Shown: piece by piece, positions 44,881-54,640 of the stretch
Layout of the letters: the number at the start of each line of letters is the position of its first letter
Position numbering within the stretch: the stretch's first letter is position 1
Assembly (NCBI GenBank): GCA_015698305.1
Contig: CP048620.1
Coordinates: 646,557 to 710,556, forward strand
Direction: 5' to 3'
Origin: Candidatus Nitrohelix vancouverensis
GTDB taxonomy: Bacteria > Nitrospinota > Nitrospinia > Nitrospinales > VA-1
Length of the DNA: 64,000 nt
Notes under the pieces: model-generated
Told to the model about the DNA's origin: nothing
Database searches by the model: none
Seen by the model: the letters and a program-made list of their open reading frames with translations, nothing else
Position numbers and translations under genes: made by a program

Positions 44881-45809
44881 GTGGATTCGCTCGCGGAAAC
44901 TACCGGGACGCCCGCGCTCTCATCCAATCCGCTTAGGAACGGCTCGAAATGCGCAGGCGGACGCGCCGTCAATTCGATTCTACGATCCAGGCTATCAAAG
45001 GCCAGACGGTGCGCGTGCAAACCGAATTCATAACAGTCCGGCATCGCCGTCCCGTAAACCGAATCATTGTATAAAGGCAAACCGGCAGATGCGAGATGCA
45101 CCCGTATCTGGTTCGTCCGCCCGGTCCGCGGGACCACGCGAAACAGACTCAGACCCTCGCGCGAACATAACAAACTCGCTTCCGTGTAAGCCGATTTCGC
45201 CCCCTCGCCGTTCGAAATTTTGCGTCGCGACCCGCTGGTTTTGCCGATCGGCGCGTCGATCTTCAACTCGCGTTGCGCCGAGCTACCCAGCGCCAAGGCC
45301 AGATATTCCTTGTGAACCTGATTTTTCTGAAATTGTACCGCAAGATGCGACGCCGCCTGGCGAGTCCGCGCGAACACGATCAAGCCCGTGGTTTCCGCAT
45401 CAAGGCGTTGTACTGGACGCGGAATCTCGCGCGGATACACCCGACGCAAAAGCTCCGTCATGCTGTTCTCGAAAAAACGTCCGCAGGGATGCACCGGAAG
45501 CGGAGCCGCCTTGTTGAAGACGCGAATCGCCGCGTCCTCATAAACGATTTCCAAATGACGACGCGCAGGCGGTTCCTGGCGCCAGCCCAATCGCGCCTCG
45601 GTTTGGTCCTGCGCAGACAACACCGCGCCCGGACGCGCCGGTTTGCCGTTGAGATGAATGCAACCGGAATCGATCACTCCGACCCACTCCTCTAAAGGAA
45701 GGTAATTGAATCGGGAAGCGAAATAATCTTCGATCATGAATCCATCGTAACGCTCAGGCACGTGCGAACGATATATTTGCTGGGAAGGCGGGGGTGAAAA
45801 AAGCGTCAT
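44877..45809 (-). CDS. RluA-family pseudouridine synthase
   Basis: Converts uridine to pseudouridine in rRNA or tRNA. The 310-residue protein has an S4-like N-terminal domain (about 25-80: EDYFASRFNYLPLEEWVGVIDSGCIHLNGKPA) and the catalytic domain with the RluA motif RLDAETTGLIVFART, including the catalytic Asp, plus GRTNQIRVHLASAGLPLYND. The open frame runs upstream to 45992, but the stretch before MTLFSPPPSQQ looks unlike protein and the ATG at 45809 was chosen. The site modified cannot be told. Confidence 0.9.
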   Translation of the reverse strand: MTLFSPPPSQQIYRSHVPERYDGFMIEDYFASRFNYLPLEEWVGVIDSGCIHLNGKPARPGAVLSAQDQTEARLGWRQEPPARRHLEIVYEDAAIRVFNKAAPLPVHPCGRFFENSMTELLRRVYPREIPRPVQRLDAETTGLIVFARTRQAASHLAVQFQKNQVHKEYLALALGSSAQRELKIDAPIGKTSGSRRKISNGEGAKSAYTEASLLCSREGLSLFRVVPRTGRTNQIRVHLASAGLPLYNDSVYGTAMPDCYEFGLHAHRLAFDSLDRRIELTARPPAHFEPFLSGLDESAGVPVVSASEST

Positions 45810-45870
45810 GATTCGCAAGTCCCAATCGCGCCAGGCGGGATGCGCAGAACGATCTCTTGAGCGAGTTCGG

Positions 45871-46434
45871 TCAGTTCCACTGCGGGTTGATGGGAGCGTT
45901 GACAAGATACGCGTACTCCTCTCCCATGGACCGAACCGCGCCGGCCCAGATCTTGTTCTCATCCTCGGAAAACACAAATTCTGCGCTGGCATCGCAAGTC
46001 AACCAACTGCGGCGCTCCATTTCGCCCGCCAACTGACCGCCGCCCCAGCCCGAATAGCCGAGGTAGAAGCGCAGATCGCGTTTCGGGTCTTCCAACCGAC
46101 TGACCACGTTTGGCAGAAGGTCAAAACTCATCCCAAAATAAACATTCGGGCAGACCGCGTCCAATTCATAGAGCGGCTTCTCCGAACGACATAAATAGAA
46201 CAACTGGGACTGAGAAACCGGTCCGCCCAGATACAGCTCCTGCTTGTATTCAACAGGAAACTGGATGCTTTCCAGCGCCGCTTCCGTATCAATTTCCGCA
46301 AGCCGGTTGACCACCAGGCCAAACGAACCTTCGGCGTCATGATTGCACAACAAGACCACCGTCCGAGAGAAATTGGGGTCCGGCAGGACTGGATTGGCGA
46401 TTAAGAACGAACCTTTGCCATAGTTGTCAGACAT
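45871..46434 (-). CDS. YqgE/AlgH family protein
   Basis: 187 residues of the UPF0301 family: GSFLIANPVLPDPNFSRTVVLLCNHDAEGSFGLVVNR at the N-terminus, LYLGGPVSQSQLFYL and LRFYLGYSGWGGGQLAGEM. The family is widespread; AlgH affects alginate and oxidative-stress regulation in Pseudomonas, but no biochemical activity is agreed. It lies 61 bp upstream of the pseudouridine synthase on the same strand. Confidence 0.9.
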   Translation of the reverse strand: MSDNYGKGSFLIANPVLPDPNFSRTVVLLCNHDAEGSFGLVVNRLAEIDTEAALESIQFPVEYKQELYLGGPVSQSQLFYLCRSEKPLYELDAVCPNVYFGMSFDLLPNVVSRLEDPKRDLRFYLGYSGWGGGQLAGEMERRSWLTCDASAEFVFSEDENKIWAGAVRSMGEEYAYLVNAPINPQWN

Positions 46435-46468
46435 TAGGAAACTCTTGAAAAATTTCTGATAGCGACAA

Positions 46469-47092
46469 TCACAAATTGAGCGATTGCAGTTTGCGGAAGT
46501 TCACGCCAACACGCGCGTCTTCCCGCGCTTCCATGGAAGTGAAATTATTGTCAAGATACATCGCGGTCAGATTGGGAAACGCTTTGGAATCGGACAAGGC
46601 AATCAGCCCCTTGTCGCCGATTTCATTTTGCGCAAGGTCCACCTCTTCGAGGTTCGCCAGCTTGTTCTTTTTCGCGAAAATAATCGCGCCCTCGTCTTTG
46701 AGGTAATTGCGATAAAGGTTAACCGTCTTCAACTTGCGCAGAACCGTCTCCGCCCCGGCCAGGCTTTCGATACCCTCGGCGGTGATATCGTTACCGCCCA
46801 GTTCCAGCCATTGCAGTTTGGAGAAGACCATCGATTCCGACAAAGCCTTCAAACCCTCGTCTCCAATCCGGTTGCCGCCAAGATTCAAACGCTTGACATT
46901 TGCCAGGCGCTCGTCTTCAGCAAACAGAGTGATACCGTTGCGTCCAATACAAAAGCCCTTAACGTCGAACTCCCGGCCATTGGCGGACAAGCGGTCTTTG
47001 ATGACCCGATCCATGGCCTCGCGTAATTTATCGCCTACCAGATTACAAGGTTCAGCCGGTCTGTAAATTTCAAAATGTGTAATGGAGGGCAT
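46469..47092 (-). CDS. Leucine-rich repeat protein (ribonuclease-inhibitor type)
   Basis: 207 residues. Five or so LRR units of the RI type fill residues 62-205, with repeated LxxLxLGGNxIGDEGLKAL-like consensus (VKRLNLGGNRIGDEGLKALSE, LQWLELGGNDITAEGIESL, LEEVDLAQNEIGDKGLIALSD). The first 60 residues are non-repeat and include a GNCLV-like PCNLVGDKLREAMDRV helix. No signal peptide, so the protein is cytoplasmic and likely binds another protein. GGAGA precedes the ATG. It is divergent from hisI. Confidence 0.82.
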   Translation of the reverse strand: MPSITHFEIYRPAEPCNLVGDKLREAMDRVIKDRLSANGREFDVKGFCIGRNGITLFAEDERLANVKRLNLGGNRIGDEGLKALSESMVFSKLQWLELGGNDITAEGIESLAGAETVLRKLKTVNLYRNYLKDEGAIIFAKKNKLANLEEVDLAQNEIGDKGLIALSDSKAFPNLTAMYLDNNFTSMEAREDARVGVNFRKLQSLNL

Positions 47093-47207
47093 TTCCGTCT
47101 CCGGTTCTAGTGAACATCGCTCCTGACCCTGTAAACCATTGGTTTTAGCCGCTCAGGGGAGACGATGGAAGATGTTTGCAATTCCTTTTCAACAGGCTAT
47201 TATAAGG

Positions 47208-47236
47208 TTGACAGAAAATCAATATTAATTTAGATT
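47208..47236 (+). promoter_or_regulatory. Candidate promoter for hisI-hisG
   Basis: Perfect TTGACA, 17-bp spacer, TAGATT. The start point would lie about 17 bp before hisI, whose GGAG site is at 47250. Confidence 0.55.
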
Positions 47237-47259
47237 CACTGGTTTCACTGGAGACTTGT

Positions 47260-47640
47260 ATGAAACTGGATTTTGACAAAATGGGAGGGCTGGTCCCAGC
47301 CATCATTCAAGATGCTGAAACCGGCAAGGTTTTAATGCTCGCCTATATGAACTCCATCGCCTGGGAAAAGACCCTGGAAACTGGTAAAGCATGGTTCTAT
47401 AGCCGTTCCCGCGACAAGCAATGGATGAAGGGCGAAGAGAGCGGCAATGTTCAAATCGTCAAGGAAGTCTTTGTCGATTGCGACGACGACACCGTCCTGC
47501 TGAAAGTCGAACAGGTCGGCAAAGCCGCCTGCCATAAAGGCTACCAGAGCTGTTTCTTTCGCAAAATCAACGGGGACGTAAAGATCATCGAAGAGAAGAT
47601 GTTCAATCCCGAAGACGTTTATAAAAAGCCCAAAGGCTGA
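47260..47640 (+). CDS. hisI: Phosphoribosyl-AMP cyclohydrolase
   Basis: Third step of histidine synthesis: opening of the purine ring of PR-AMP. The 126-residue protein carries only the HisI domain, with no fused HisE. Diagnostic are [40 protein letters not shown], the Mg-binding [13 protein letters not shown], and the zinc-binding [15 protein letters not shown] precedes the ATG. hisG follows after about 50 bp, so two steps of the pathway are together although the rest of the his genes are elsewhere. Confidence 0.96.
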   Translation: MKLDFDKMGGLVPAIIQDAETGKVLMLAYMNSIAWEKTLETGKAWFYSRSRDKQWMKGEESGNVQIVKEVFVDCDDDTVLLKVEQVGKAACHKGYQSCFFRKINGDVKIIEEKMFNPEDVYKKPKG

Positions 47641-47691
47641 GCCACTTAACGAATTACATCAATCCTTGAAGAAGAAAGACGCCGACACACG

Positions 47692-48570
47692 ATGAGCCAA
47701 AAAGTCCTCAAGCTGGGAATTCCAAAAGGAAGCCTGGAAGAAGCCACCGTCAACCTGTTCGCTCAAGCGGGATACAAGATCCGCATCAGTAGCCGATCCT
47801 ATTTCCCCTCAATCGACGACCCGGAAATTGAATGCATGTTGATCCGGGCGCAGGAAATCGCTCGCTACGTTATGGACGGCGTTCTCGACGCAGGCCTCAC
47901 CGGCAAGGACTGGATCATGGAAAACCGCGCCGACGTCGAAGAAATCGCCGACCTCGTCTATTCCAAGGCCACCGCCCGACCGGTGCGCTGGGTGCTCGCG
48001 GTTCCCAACGATTCGGACATTAAATCCGTCAAGGATCTTCAAGGCAAGCGCATCGCCACCGAAGTGGTGAACATGACGACGGACTATCTCAAAAAAAACG
48101 GAGTCACCGCCAACGTCGAATTCTCCTGGGGAGCCACCGAAGTGAAGGCGCCCAAACTGGTGGACGCCATTGTGGAAGTCACGGAGACCGGCAACTCGCT
48201 CCGCGCCAACAATCTGCGAATCGTCGACACCCTGCTGGAGTCGAACACCAAATTCATCATGAACAAGGAATCCCACAAGGATGAATGGAAAGCAGACAAG
48301 GTCAACCGCCTCGTGCTCATGCTCAAAGGCGCCATGGCCGCAAACGGGAAAGTCGGTCTGATGATGAATATTCCAAAATCTCAACTCGATGAAATTCTCA
48401 AAATCCTTCCCCAAGGCAAAAAACCCACCATCGCCGAGCTGACCGATAAAGACTGGCTCGACATGTCTGTCATTCTGGAAGAAAAAATGGTGCGCGACAT
48501 TGTCCCCGATCTCAAAAAAGCGGGCGCCGAAGATATTGTTGAATTTCCCCTGAATAAAATCATTCAATAA
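47692..48570 (+). CDS. hisG: ATP phosphoribosyltransferase (long form)
   Basis: First and committed step of histidine synthesis: condensation of ATP and PRPP. The 292-residue length and the C-terminal ACT-like domain (about 215-290) mark the long, self-sufficient HisG, which is feedback-inhibited by histidine and needs no HisZ. Motifs include [28 protein letters not shown], the PRPP-binding [23 protein letters not shown] and the C-terminal [21 protein letters not shown] comes from Prs, encoded elsewhere in the window. Confidence 0.96.
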   Translation: MSQKVLKLGIPKGSLEEATVNLFAQAGYKIRISSRSYFPSIDDPEIECMLIRAQEIARYVMDGVLDAGLTGKDWIMENRADVEEIADLVYSKATARPVRWVLAVPNDSDIKSVKDLQGKRIATEVVNMTTDYLKKNGVTANVEFSWGATEVKAPKLVDAIVEVTETGNSLRANNLRIVDTLLESNTKFIMNKESHKDEWKADKVNRLVLMLKGAMAANGKVGLMMNIPKSQLDEILKILPQGKKPTIAELTDKDWLDMSVILEEKMVRDIVPDLKKAGAEDIVEFPLNKIIQ

Positions 48571-48611
48571 CACGACCCTGCTAACCGAACACGCGCAATT
48601 CGAACCGAGCC

Positions 48612-50729
48612 ATGGCTAAAAAAAAGAATCGGTCCAAAAAGTCCGGCAAGGACGCGACCCCAAAGCAAGACACAGAAAATATCCAGCCGGATGAGGTGAA
48701 GCCGGGCGCCGACGAGACGCCAGAAACACCCGTAGAACCTCCAAAACAAGACTCAGAAAATCTCCAGCAAGGCGATGTAACGCAGGACGCCAGCAAGACG
48801 CTGGAAAAACCTGCAGAAACTCCAAAACAAGATTTAGAAAATCTCCAGCAAGGCGATGTAACGCAGGACGCCAGCAAAACGCTGGAAGAATCTCCAGAGA
48901 AAGCTCAGGAAACGCCCATCGACGGCGCACAGGACCTGACCCCGGTCAGCGAGGACCTGTCTCTCGACAGCAAAGACGCCGTTCTGGAATCCGACTCCGC
49001 CCCCGACTACACCGAAATCGCAGAATCGAAAACGCCGGACACTCCGGTCGACCCTGCGGAACCGACGCCCGACCCGACCCCTGAAATGTCAGAACCGAGT
49101 GATCGCCCGGAAACTAAAGATGAAACCATTCCAGAACCTTTGGAACCCGGCGAAGCACAGGCCATCAGGGAGGGAGCGCCTCTGGACAATGCTGAATCGC
49201 ATTCCAACGAAACAAAAGAAGAAACCCCCGCAGAACCTGCGGCGGAACCGGCAATGGCTGGAGCTGATACAGAAGCGGCTCCAGACTCCGGGCCGAAGAA
49301 AAAATCTTCCATCACCGGCCTGCTACTTTTCCTTATCATCGTCGGCGGCGTCGCCAGCGCCTATTTCTACAAATTTCGCGCAAAAAATCCCGTTCCCGCT
49401 CAATCAGCGCAGATCGCTCCGCCTGTTGTCGCCAAACTCGAAATACCCGCTCCAGAGGAAGAGCCAATGGCCGCCCTTCCGTCAGACGACGACTCCGACC
49501 TCCCCGGCGTGCATGACAGCGTCGAGGAAAGCGCAGACGCGTCTGCTCACGCAGAAACCGATGCAGAAGAAGCTTCCAGCGACACGGCTCAAGGAATCGT
49601 AGAGGAAGATATCGAAAGCTCCGATTTTGAAGAGACCCACGCCGAACCGGAGGAAACTCAGGGCGAAGCAGAGCATGGCGACGCGGACGATTCCAATGTG
49701 ACGCATATCAGCAGTTCCAGCGCCAATGAAACGGCAGGCGATCATTCCGACGATGAGGAACAGGTCGAAGCCGGTCACGATGAGACTGCAAGCGATGATG
49801 CCGCACAGGCAGAAGACGCCGACGAACAGGGCGCTCATGAGGACGCCGCAGAAAGCGCCCACGAAGCCGGGCATGCATCGGAACAAGACGCCAGCGCAGA
49901 AACGCATTTGGAAGTTGATGGCGAAGATCACGCGGAAACCGCGCACGAAGACGACGCGGGCGATCTTGGCGACGACGATCACGTAGCAGTCGCCGAGGAT
50001 CAGGGCGCGCCTGAAGAAGTCGCACACTCTGAAGACGATGCCGACGAGCATGGCGAAGCCGCTCATGAAGACGACGCGGGCGATCTTGGCGACGACGATC
50101 ATGTAGCAGTCGCTGAGGACCACGGCGCTGACTCTCATGAACAAGCCGCGCATGAAGAAGTCGCTGAGGAAACTCACGACGACGCAATGGCTCACGAAGA
50201 AGTTGCGCATGAAGAATCATCCGAACAGGGCGGGGAAGCGCATTCAGAAGCCGGAGTCGAAGAGCACAGAGATACCCATGAAGAAGCCGGTCACGAAGAC
50301 GACGCGGGCGATCTTGCCGACGACGATCACGTAGCAGTCGCTGAGGATCACGGCGCTGACTCTCATGAACAAGCCGCGCATGAAGAAGTCGCTGAGGAAA
50401 CTCACGACGACGCAATGGCTCACGGAGAAGCGGGACATGATGACGGCGCTCACGAAGAGGCGGCGCATGTCGAGTCTGCCAGCGACCACGCGGAACAGGC
50501 CGCTCATGACCTTCACGAAGAGGCTCAGGACGAGCATCATGCAACAGCCGATTCTTCAGAGCTTCATGAAGACGAAGCGGAACCGCACGATGCGCACTCG
50601 AAAATCGAACGCAGTCAAGAGGTCTCCTCGTACCTCAACTTTGTAGAAAAATCCGCCAGCCAAATTGCAGAATGGATCAAACTGGGATACCATAAAGCGC
50701 TGGAGTTGTTAGGCTCCTTGACCCGCTAA
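48612..50729 (+). CDS. Membrane-anchored, highly acidic, histidine-rich repeat protein
   Basis: I do not recognise this 705-residue protein. Residues 1-235 are a low-complexity Pro/Glu/Asp-rich cytoplasmic part with a duplicated 27-residue unit (ENLQQGDVTQDASKTLE twice). One membrane segment follows (SSITGLLLFLIIVGGVASAYFY, about 236-258). Residues 290-670 are dominated by Asp, Glu, Ala and His in repeats such as DDAGDLGDDDHVAVAED and AAHEEVAEETHDDAMAHEE. The last 40 residues are a more normal amphipathic segment (SQEVSSYLNFVEKSASQIAEWIKLGYHKALELLG). The dense carboxylates and histidines facing the periplasm suggest binding of metal ions or protons. The coding region lies 41 bp after hisG. 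Confidence 0.75.
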   Translation: MAKKKNRSKKSGKDATPKQDTENIQPDEVKPGADETPETPVEPPKQDSENLQQGDVTQDASKTLEKPAETPKQDLENLQQGDVTQDASKTLEESPEKAQETPIDGAQDLTPVSEDLSLDSKDAVLESDSAPDYTEIAESKTPDTPVDPAEPTPDPTPEMSEPSDRPETKDETIPEPLEPGEAQAIREGAPLDNAESHSNETKEETPAEPAAEPAMAGADTEAAPDSGPKKKSSITGLLLFLIIVGGVASAYFYKFRAKNPVPAQSAQIAPPVVAKLEIPAPEEEPMAALPSDDDSDLPGVHDSVEESADASAHAETDAEEASSDTAQGIVEEDIESSDFEETHAEPEETQGEAEHGDADDSNVTHISSSSANETAGDHSDDEEQVEAGHDETASDDAAQAEDADEQGAHEDAAESAHEAGHASEQDASAETHLEVDGEDHAETAHEDDAGDLGDDDHVAVAEDQGAPEEVAHSEDDADEHGEAAHEDDAGDLGDDDHVAVAEDHGADSHEQAAHEEVAEETHDDAMAHEEVAHEESSEQGGEAHSEAGVEEHRDTHEEAGHEDDAGDLADDDHVAVAEDHGADSHEQAAHEEVAEETHDDAMAHGEAGHDDGAHEEAAHVESASDHAEQAAHDLHEEAQDEHHATADSSELHEDEAEPHDAHSKIERSQEVSSYLNFVEKSASQIAEWIKLGYHKALELLGSLTR
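48741..48889 (+). repeat. 81-bp direct repeat in the acidic protein gene
   Basis: Two nearly identical units starting CCAAAACAAGA at 48741 and 48822, coding the duplicated QDxENLQQGDVTQDASKTLE segment. Confidence 0.9.
50067..50433 (+). repeat. Recent 228-bp-spaced duplication in the acidic protein gene
   Basis: A stretch of about 137 bp at 50067-50203 recurs at 50295-50431 almost base for base, exactly 228 bp (76 codons) apart. A shorter related copy lies at 49947-50003. The near identity at DNA level indicates a recent event. Confidence 0.9.
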
Positions 50730-50806
50730 CCAGAGCGCAACAGATTCAACCTGCGATCCACTTTTGCGCGCGGCCCCAAGTTCTGGAGGCCTTCCCAAAA
50801 ATAGCC

Positions 50807-51556
50807 ATGATGAAACCGCTTTTTCTTTCAGCCCTCATTCTGTCTGTTCTCCTGCTCCCCCTACAGGCTTCAGCCCAGATTTTTAAATGGCAGGGCGATG
50901 ACGGACAATGGCATTTCACAGACAATCCGGGCAATGTCCCGCTGAAATTTCAGGATCATATCCGAAAAGTCGAGCCGCCCCCTTCCCCGCGCTATCCTTC
51001 GCGTCCTTCGGCAAACGCCGAGCAGGATGACAAGTCGTCTCAAACCAGCGAAGCATCCAAAGAGGAAGAAGCCAAGGAACCGCAAGGCCCGACGCCGCAG
51101 GAGATTTCCGCCATCAATCAGGCCATCTCTTTTTTGAAGGCCGATATCCAGCGCTACGAGCCTTTCATCGACAAACCCCTCAACCTGAATATCGACCAGG
51201 TGGTGCGCGGCGCCATCGACCAGAAACAATCACTCGCCAAAAGACTGCAGGCCTTTGAGCTTTCCGTTCTCAAACAAACGGGGAGTTTCCTGGAACAAAG
51301 CGCCGCAAAGGACGAGGACGCCATCCGATTGAGTCCCAACATTGGAATACGACGCACCCGCGCCATCGGTCGTCGCGACCGGGCCAAGGAAGAAAAAGTA
51401 ACCAAGAATGAATTGATCGCGGCCTTGCAAAAAGCATTGATCCCGCCGGAGCCGAAAGCCAGCGAAGAGAAAAGCGACGAGGAAGCCGCGAAGAACGATT
51501 CCGCAAAAGAGATTAAAAAATCCCCTGCAAAAGAACAGAAGCAAGACCCGCAATGA
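50807..51556 (+). CDS. DUF4124 domain-containing periplasmic protein
   Basis: 249 residues. A Sec signal peptide (MMKPLFLSALILSVLLLPLQASAQ) precedes a DUF4124 domain seen as IFKWQGDDGQWHFTDNPGNVP, a small beta motif common in envelope proteins of unknown role. The middle is helical (SAINQAISFLKADIQRYEPF...KQSLAKRLQAFELSVLKQ) and the C-terminus a Lys/Glu-rich tail. The second Met (50810) is an alternative start. Its stop overlaps the acetyltransferase start by four bases. Confidence 0.8.
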   Translation: MMKPLFLSALILSVLLLPLQASAQIFKWQGDDGQWHFTDNPGNVPLKFQDHIRKVEPPPSPRYPSRPSANAEQDDKSSQTSEASKEEEAKEPQGPTPQEISAINQAISFLKADIQRYEPFIDKPLNLNIDQVVRGAIDQKQSLAKRLQAFELSVLKQTGSFLEQSAAKDEDAIRLSPNIGIRRTRAIGRRDRAKEEKVTKNELIAALQKALIPPEPKASEEKSDEEAAKNDSAKEIKKSPAKEQKQDPQ

Positions 51557-52014
51557 ACGAAAACGCCATTTCCATTCGTCCCGCCAAGGCGCAGGACGCT
51601 GAAATCGTCGCTCTCTTCAATCAGAAGATGGCCTGGGAAACGGAGCAGAAAAAATTATCCGAAGAACTCGTCAAACCCGGTTCGCTGGAGGGCATCACAA
51701 ACCCCGACCGCTGTCGCTATTTCATCGCTGAAATCAACGCCGACATCGCCGGTCAGGCGATGGTGACCTATGAATGGAGCGACTGGCGCAACGGCGAATT
51801 CTGGTGGCTGCAAAGCGTTTATGTTGCGCCGCAATATCGCGGACGCGGCGTCTTTCGGAAAATTCTGAGTCATATCGAGGCGCAGGCGCGCGCCTCAAAA
51901 CAGGTCTGCGGTCTTCGTCTATACGTGGAAAACGATAACGAACTGGGGCAAACGGTATACCATCGCCTCGGCATGAGCGACGCCGGCTACCGCGTCTTCG
52001 AAAAAGAATTCTAG
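51553..52014 (+). CDS. GNAT family N-acetyltransferase
   Basis: 153 residues with the GNAT fold. WWLQSVYVAPQYRGRGVFRKILSHIE contains the acetyl-CoA-binding R/Q-x2-G-x-G/A loop, and LRLYVENDNELGQTVYHRLGM is the typical C-terminal motif B. The substrate is unknown. The start overlaps the previous stop (ATGA). It is convergent with the DUF2723 gene five bases downstream. Confidence 0.88.
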   Translation: MNENAISIRPAKAQDAEIVALFNQKMAWETEQKKLSEELVKPGSLEGITNPDRCRYFIAEINADIAGQAMVTYEWSDWRNGEFWWLQSVYVAPQYRGRGVFRKILSHIEAQARASKQVCGLRLYVENDNELGQTVYHRLGMSDAGYRVFEKEF

Positions 52015-52018
52015 AGCG

Positions 52019-54247
52019 TCATGGAAGCGTCGCCGAGACCGCGTCGACCTCGCTCCACTCATACAAATTGACGGCGCGCGCACGCGACTGCTCAAGCGCT
52101 TCCAACGCTTCATTCTTCCGACCCTCCAGCGCCAGCGTCTTCGCCATTTCCAGATAAACATTCGACGCCTCAGGTCGCAGGTCAGCGGCATCCTGATAAA
52201 TTTCTATGGCAGCGCCAGTCTTCTGTTCAGCGCGCAAAAGCCAGGCCCTTGCCATCAGCGTTTCGAATTGACCGGGGAATTTTTTTTCCATTCGCTCCAG
52301 ATAGCCCTGCGCGTCTTGCGCCCGTCCATCCGCTATCAGATTGCTCGTCATCTTGTAGAACCAGGGGGCGTCGCGGACGCCCAGAAAATCATGCATCACC
52401 TTGAGCGCTTCGCGTTCGTTGTCCCATTGTTCGCGCTGTCGAAAATAAGCCGCGAAGGAGGGAAAATAATAGGCGATTTTATTGATCCAGTTTTTCTCGA
52501 AAGCGATTCCAGGGCGACTCAATTCCCGCTCCACTATGCGCTTGAACTCCTCCAGCGCGCGTCTTCCTGCCTCGGGATCGTCCGCGCCGCCGTATGCCAT
52601 CATCACGGAACGCGACGGACTGAAATCCTGATCTAATGGAAATTCTTTAAAAAATGTCAGATTCTGGTCGGTCACGATCGTGCGCTTTGACGCGTTCGAT
52701 TTCATAAAATCCTGCAAATAATTCCAGGCGCCAAGACGCGAGTCCAATACATGCGCCGATGCGTCTGGTAATATCAAGTCCGGGAAACGTCGTTTCGTGA
52801 GATATTCTGGCGGATACTTCTCAAGAAAATCCCAGGCGCGCACTCCGGTCACATCGTCGCGCAAGCGCTCGACGTCGTTGTGATAAAAGAAATGAAACCA
52901 GGAAATACCCGCCAGGAAAATGGAGTCGTCGGGCAATGCTAGAAAGATCGGCTTGAGCAAGGTCTCCCCCGCATACATCTCCGAGCGGTCCGCCTGCGGG
53001 AAATTCACAATGGGACGGGTCCCGATCCATACCGCCAGAATCAAGACCAGCATGCGCGCCCAGTTCAAAACCGGCTTTTCAGAAACGCTTTCCTTGTCTG
53101 TGCGATAGCCCTGCATTCTTTCCAGAGCTTCAGAAAGCGCGAGCGAACTCAACAAGGCGACAACGATATAAGAAGGAAAAAAACTCTCGCCGCCCCAGCC
53201 CTTGAAAAAACCGGCATTGGGCAGAACGATCAAGAGAAAAAATATCAGCAGAGCCGGACGCCGCTTCCAACACATCCAGCCGCCAAAGGCCGCGCCCGCG
53301 ACCATCAAGGGCGAAAAGCGCATCGCAATGTCTTTGATGAAGAAAGCCGTCGCGCTCACAACGCCGCTAAAGAAAGAAACCAAAGCCGAAAACCATGCCA
53401 TCCCCGCCGCGCCCGTCGCCTCGCGAAACGCGGAAAAATGCACGCCGGAGTCTTTGCGATCCGTCACCTGATAGAAAAACCCGCTCAGGGTTTCCGGATT
53501 GCCCCAATCAAAGGAAGGTTCCGCAAGCGAACGGATGGGCAGATACAGGTAGACCGACAGACCCAGCAGAAACAGAGCGACGCAAGCCGTCAGGGAGCCC
53601 GGCGCCGCTTCCCGCTTCCAGAAAAAATAAAGCGCGACAATCGCAGGCAGGTACATACCCACTGTCGCGTGATTGCCCGCAGAAAGTCCGTAGAGGAACG
53701 CGGCGGCAAACAAAAAACGCGCATCGCCTCGCTCTTTCCACAGGAATAACAGATACATCAATACGACAATGAAGAAGGCGTTGAGCGAATACACCTCCGC
53801 TTTGACCGCATTCGACCAGAACGGCAGGGCAAACGCCAGCAAGGTCGACGGCGCCAGCGCAGATAAAAATAAAGTCCGCGTCTCTTTTGCGCTTTGACAG
53901 ATTTGTAAAAATTTCAGGGATGCAAGGAATAGCGCCGACAGCGTCAGCGCCGCAATAAATGCCGAAACCGCGTTCACTCGAAAGGCGATGGAACCCAGAG
54001 GGATGAAGGTCGCGGCTTTCGCCGTCAGATTGTAAGTGGGAAATCCAGCCGGATGACTGATTCCCAACATGTACGCCGTGTCAATGAACTCAGGCGAATC
54101 CTTGAACCCGACGGTCGGGGACAGACTGGAAAGATAAATCAGCCAGGGAATGAAAAACAACGCCGCCAAAGCGACGATTGTTGGACCTGCGTTTCCAGGC
54201 AAAAAAAATCCGCGCCCTCCAGAAAAATTCCGGAAGGCGCGGATCAT
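52019..54247 (-). CDS. DUF2723 membrane protein with C-terminal TPR domain
   Basis: 742 residues. The N-terminal half has about 11 membrane helices and the DUF2723 signature LSPTVGFKDSPEFIDTAYMLGISHPAGFPTYNL, a loop with acidic residues like the catalytic Asp of GT-C glycosyltransferases. The C-terminal half is soluble with TPR-like repeats (about 590-730). Family members are treated as lipid-linked-sugar glycosyltransferases acting on the periplasmic side. It follows the pilin gene after 15 bp on the same strand, so glycosylation of the pilin or another surface protein is a reasonable guess, not shown. No ribosome-binding site is visible before the ATG. Confidence 0.82.
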   Translation of the reverse strand: MIRAFRNFSGGRGFFLPGNAGPTIVALAALFFIPWLIYLSSLSPTVGFKDSPEFIDTAYMLGISHPAGFPTYNLTAKAATFIPLGSIAFRVNAVSAFIAALTLSALFLASLKFLQICQSAKETRTLFLSALAPSTLLAFALPFWSNAVKAEVYSLNAFFIVVLMYLLFLWKERGDARFLFAAAFLYGLSAGNHATVGMYLPAIVALYFFWKREAAPGSLTACVALFLLGLSVYLYLPIRSLAEPSFDWGNPETLSGFFYQVTDRKDSGVHFSAFREATGAAGMAWFSALVSFFSGVVSATAFFIKDIAMRFSPLMVAGAAFGGWMCWKRRPALLIFFLLIVLPNAGFFKGWGGESFFPSYIVVALLSSLALSEALERMQGYRTDKESVSEKPVLNWARMLVLILAVWIGTRPIVNFPQADRSEMYAGETLLKPIFLALPDDSIFLAGISWFHFFYHNDVERLRDDVTGVRAWDFLEKYPPEYLTKRRFPDLILPDASAHVLDSRLGAWNYLQDFMKSNASKRTIVTDQNLTFFKEFPLDQDFSPSRSVMMAYGGADDPEAGRRALEEFKRIVERELSRPGIAFEKNWINKIAYYFPSFAAYFRQREQWDNEREALKVMHDFLGVRDAPWFYKMTSNLIADGRAQDAQGYLERMEKKFPGQFETLMARAWLLRAEQKTGAAIEIYQDAADLRPEASNVYLEMAKTLALEGRKNEALEALEQSRARAVNLYEWSEVDAVSATLP

Positions 54248-54262
54248 AAAAACTGAAACAGC

Positions 54263-54640
54263 TTAGGAAATATTACCCGCTGAATCGATCGAGTACATGG
54301 TGTTACCGCTAGTATGCGTTGCGGTTGCCGCAAACGAAGTTTCCGTTCCGTCAGAAACAGCCACCGTTACGTTCGCAGACTGCGTGTACCCAAAGGTCGA
54401 TTGAGCCGCGATCGTTGGACTACAAGCATCCGAACCTGCATTGTCGCCCCAGTAAGCCTTACAAGCGAGATACATATTGTGCAGATTCGCTTTCGCATCT
54501 GAGTGATAAGCCCGTCGTTTGTACTGGCTGAATTGAGGAATTGCGATCGCCGCCAGAATACCGATAATGGCGATAACGATCAGCAACTCGATCAGGGTAA
54601 AACCTTTTTGATTTTTAGCTTCCGCTATTTTTGATATCAT
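54263..54640 (-). CDS. Type IV pilin (PilA-like)
   Basis: 125 residues. The prepilin signal [13 protein letters not shown] is cut before [22 protein letters not shown], with Glu5 of the mature pilin present. A helical stalk ([26 protein letters not shown]) leads to a small globular head with two cysteines (Cys in YLACKAYW and SDACSP) that could form a disulfide. GAGGAG precedes the ATG. A possible sigma-54 promoter lies upstream. The DUF2723 gene follows at once. No pilus assembly genes are in the window. Confidence 0.92.
   Translation of the reverse strand: MISKIAEAKNQKGFTLIELLIVIAIIGILAAIAIPQFSQYKRRAYHSDAKANLHNMYLACKAYWGDNAGSDACSPTIAAQSTFGYTQSANVTVAVSDGTETSFAATATHTSGNTMYSIDSAGNIS

Noticed and set aside
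49708-50544. 278-codon Arg/His-rich open frame on the minus strand
   Set aside because: Shadow of the acidic repeat gene; its repeats mirror those of the coding strand.
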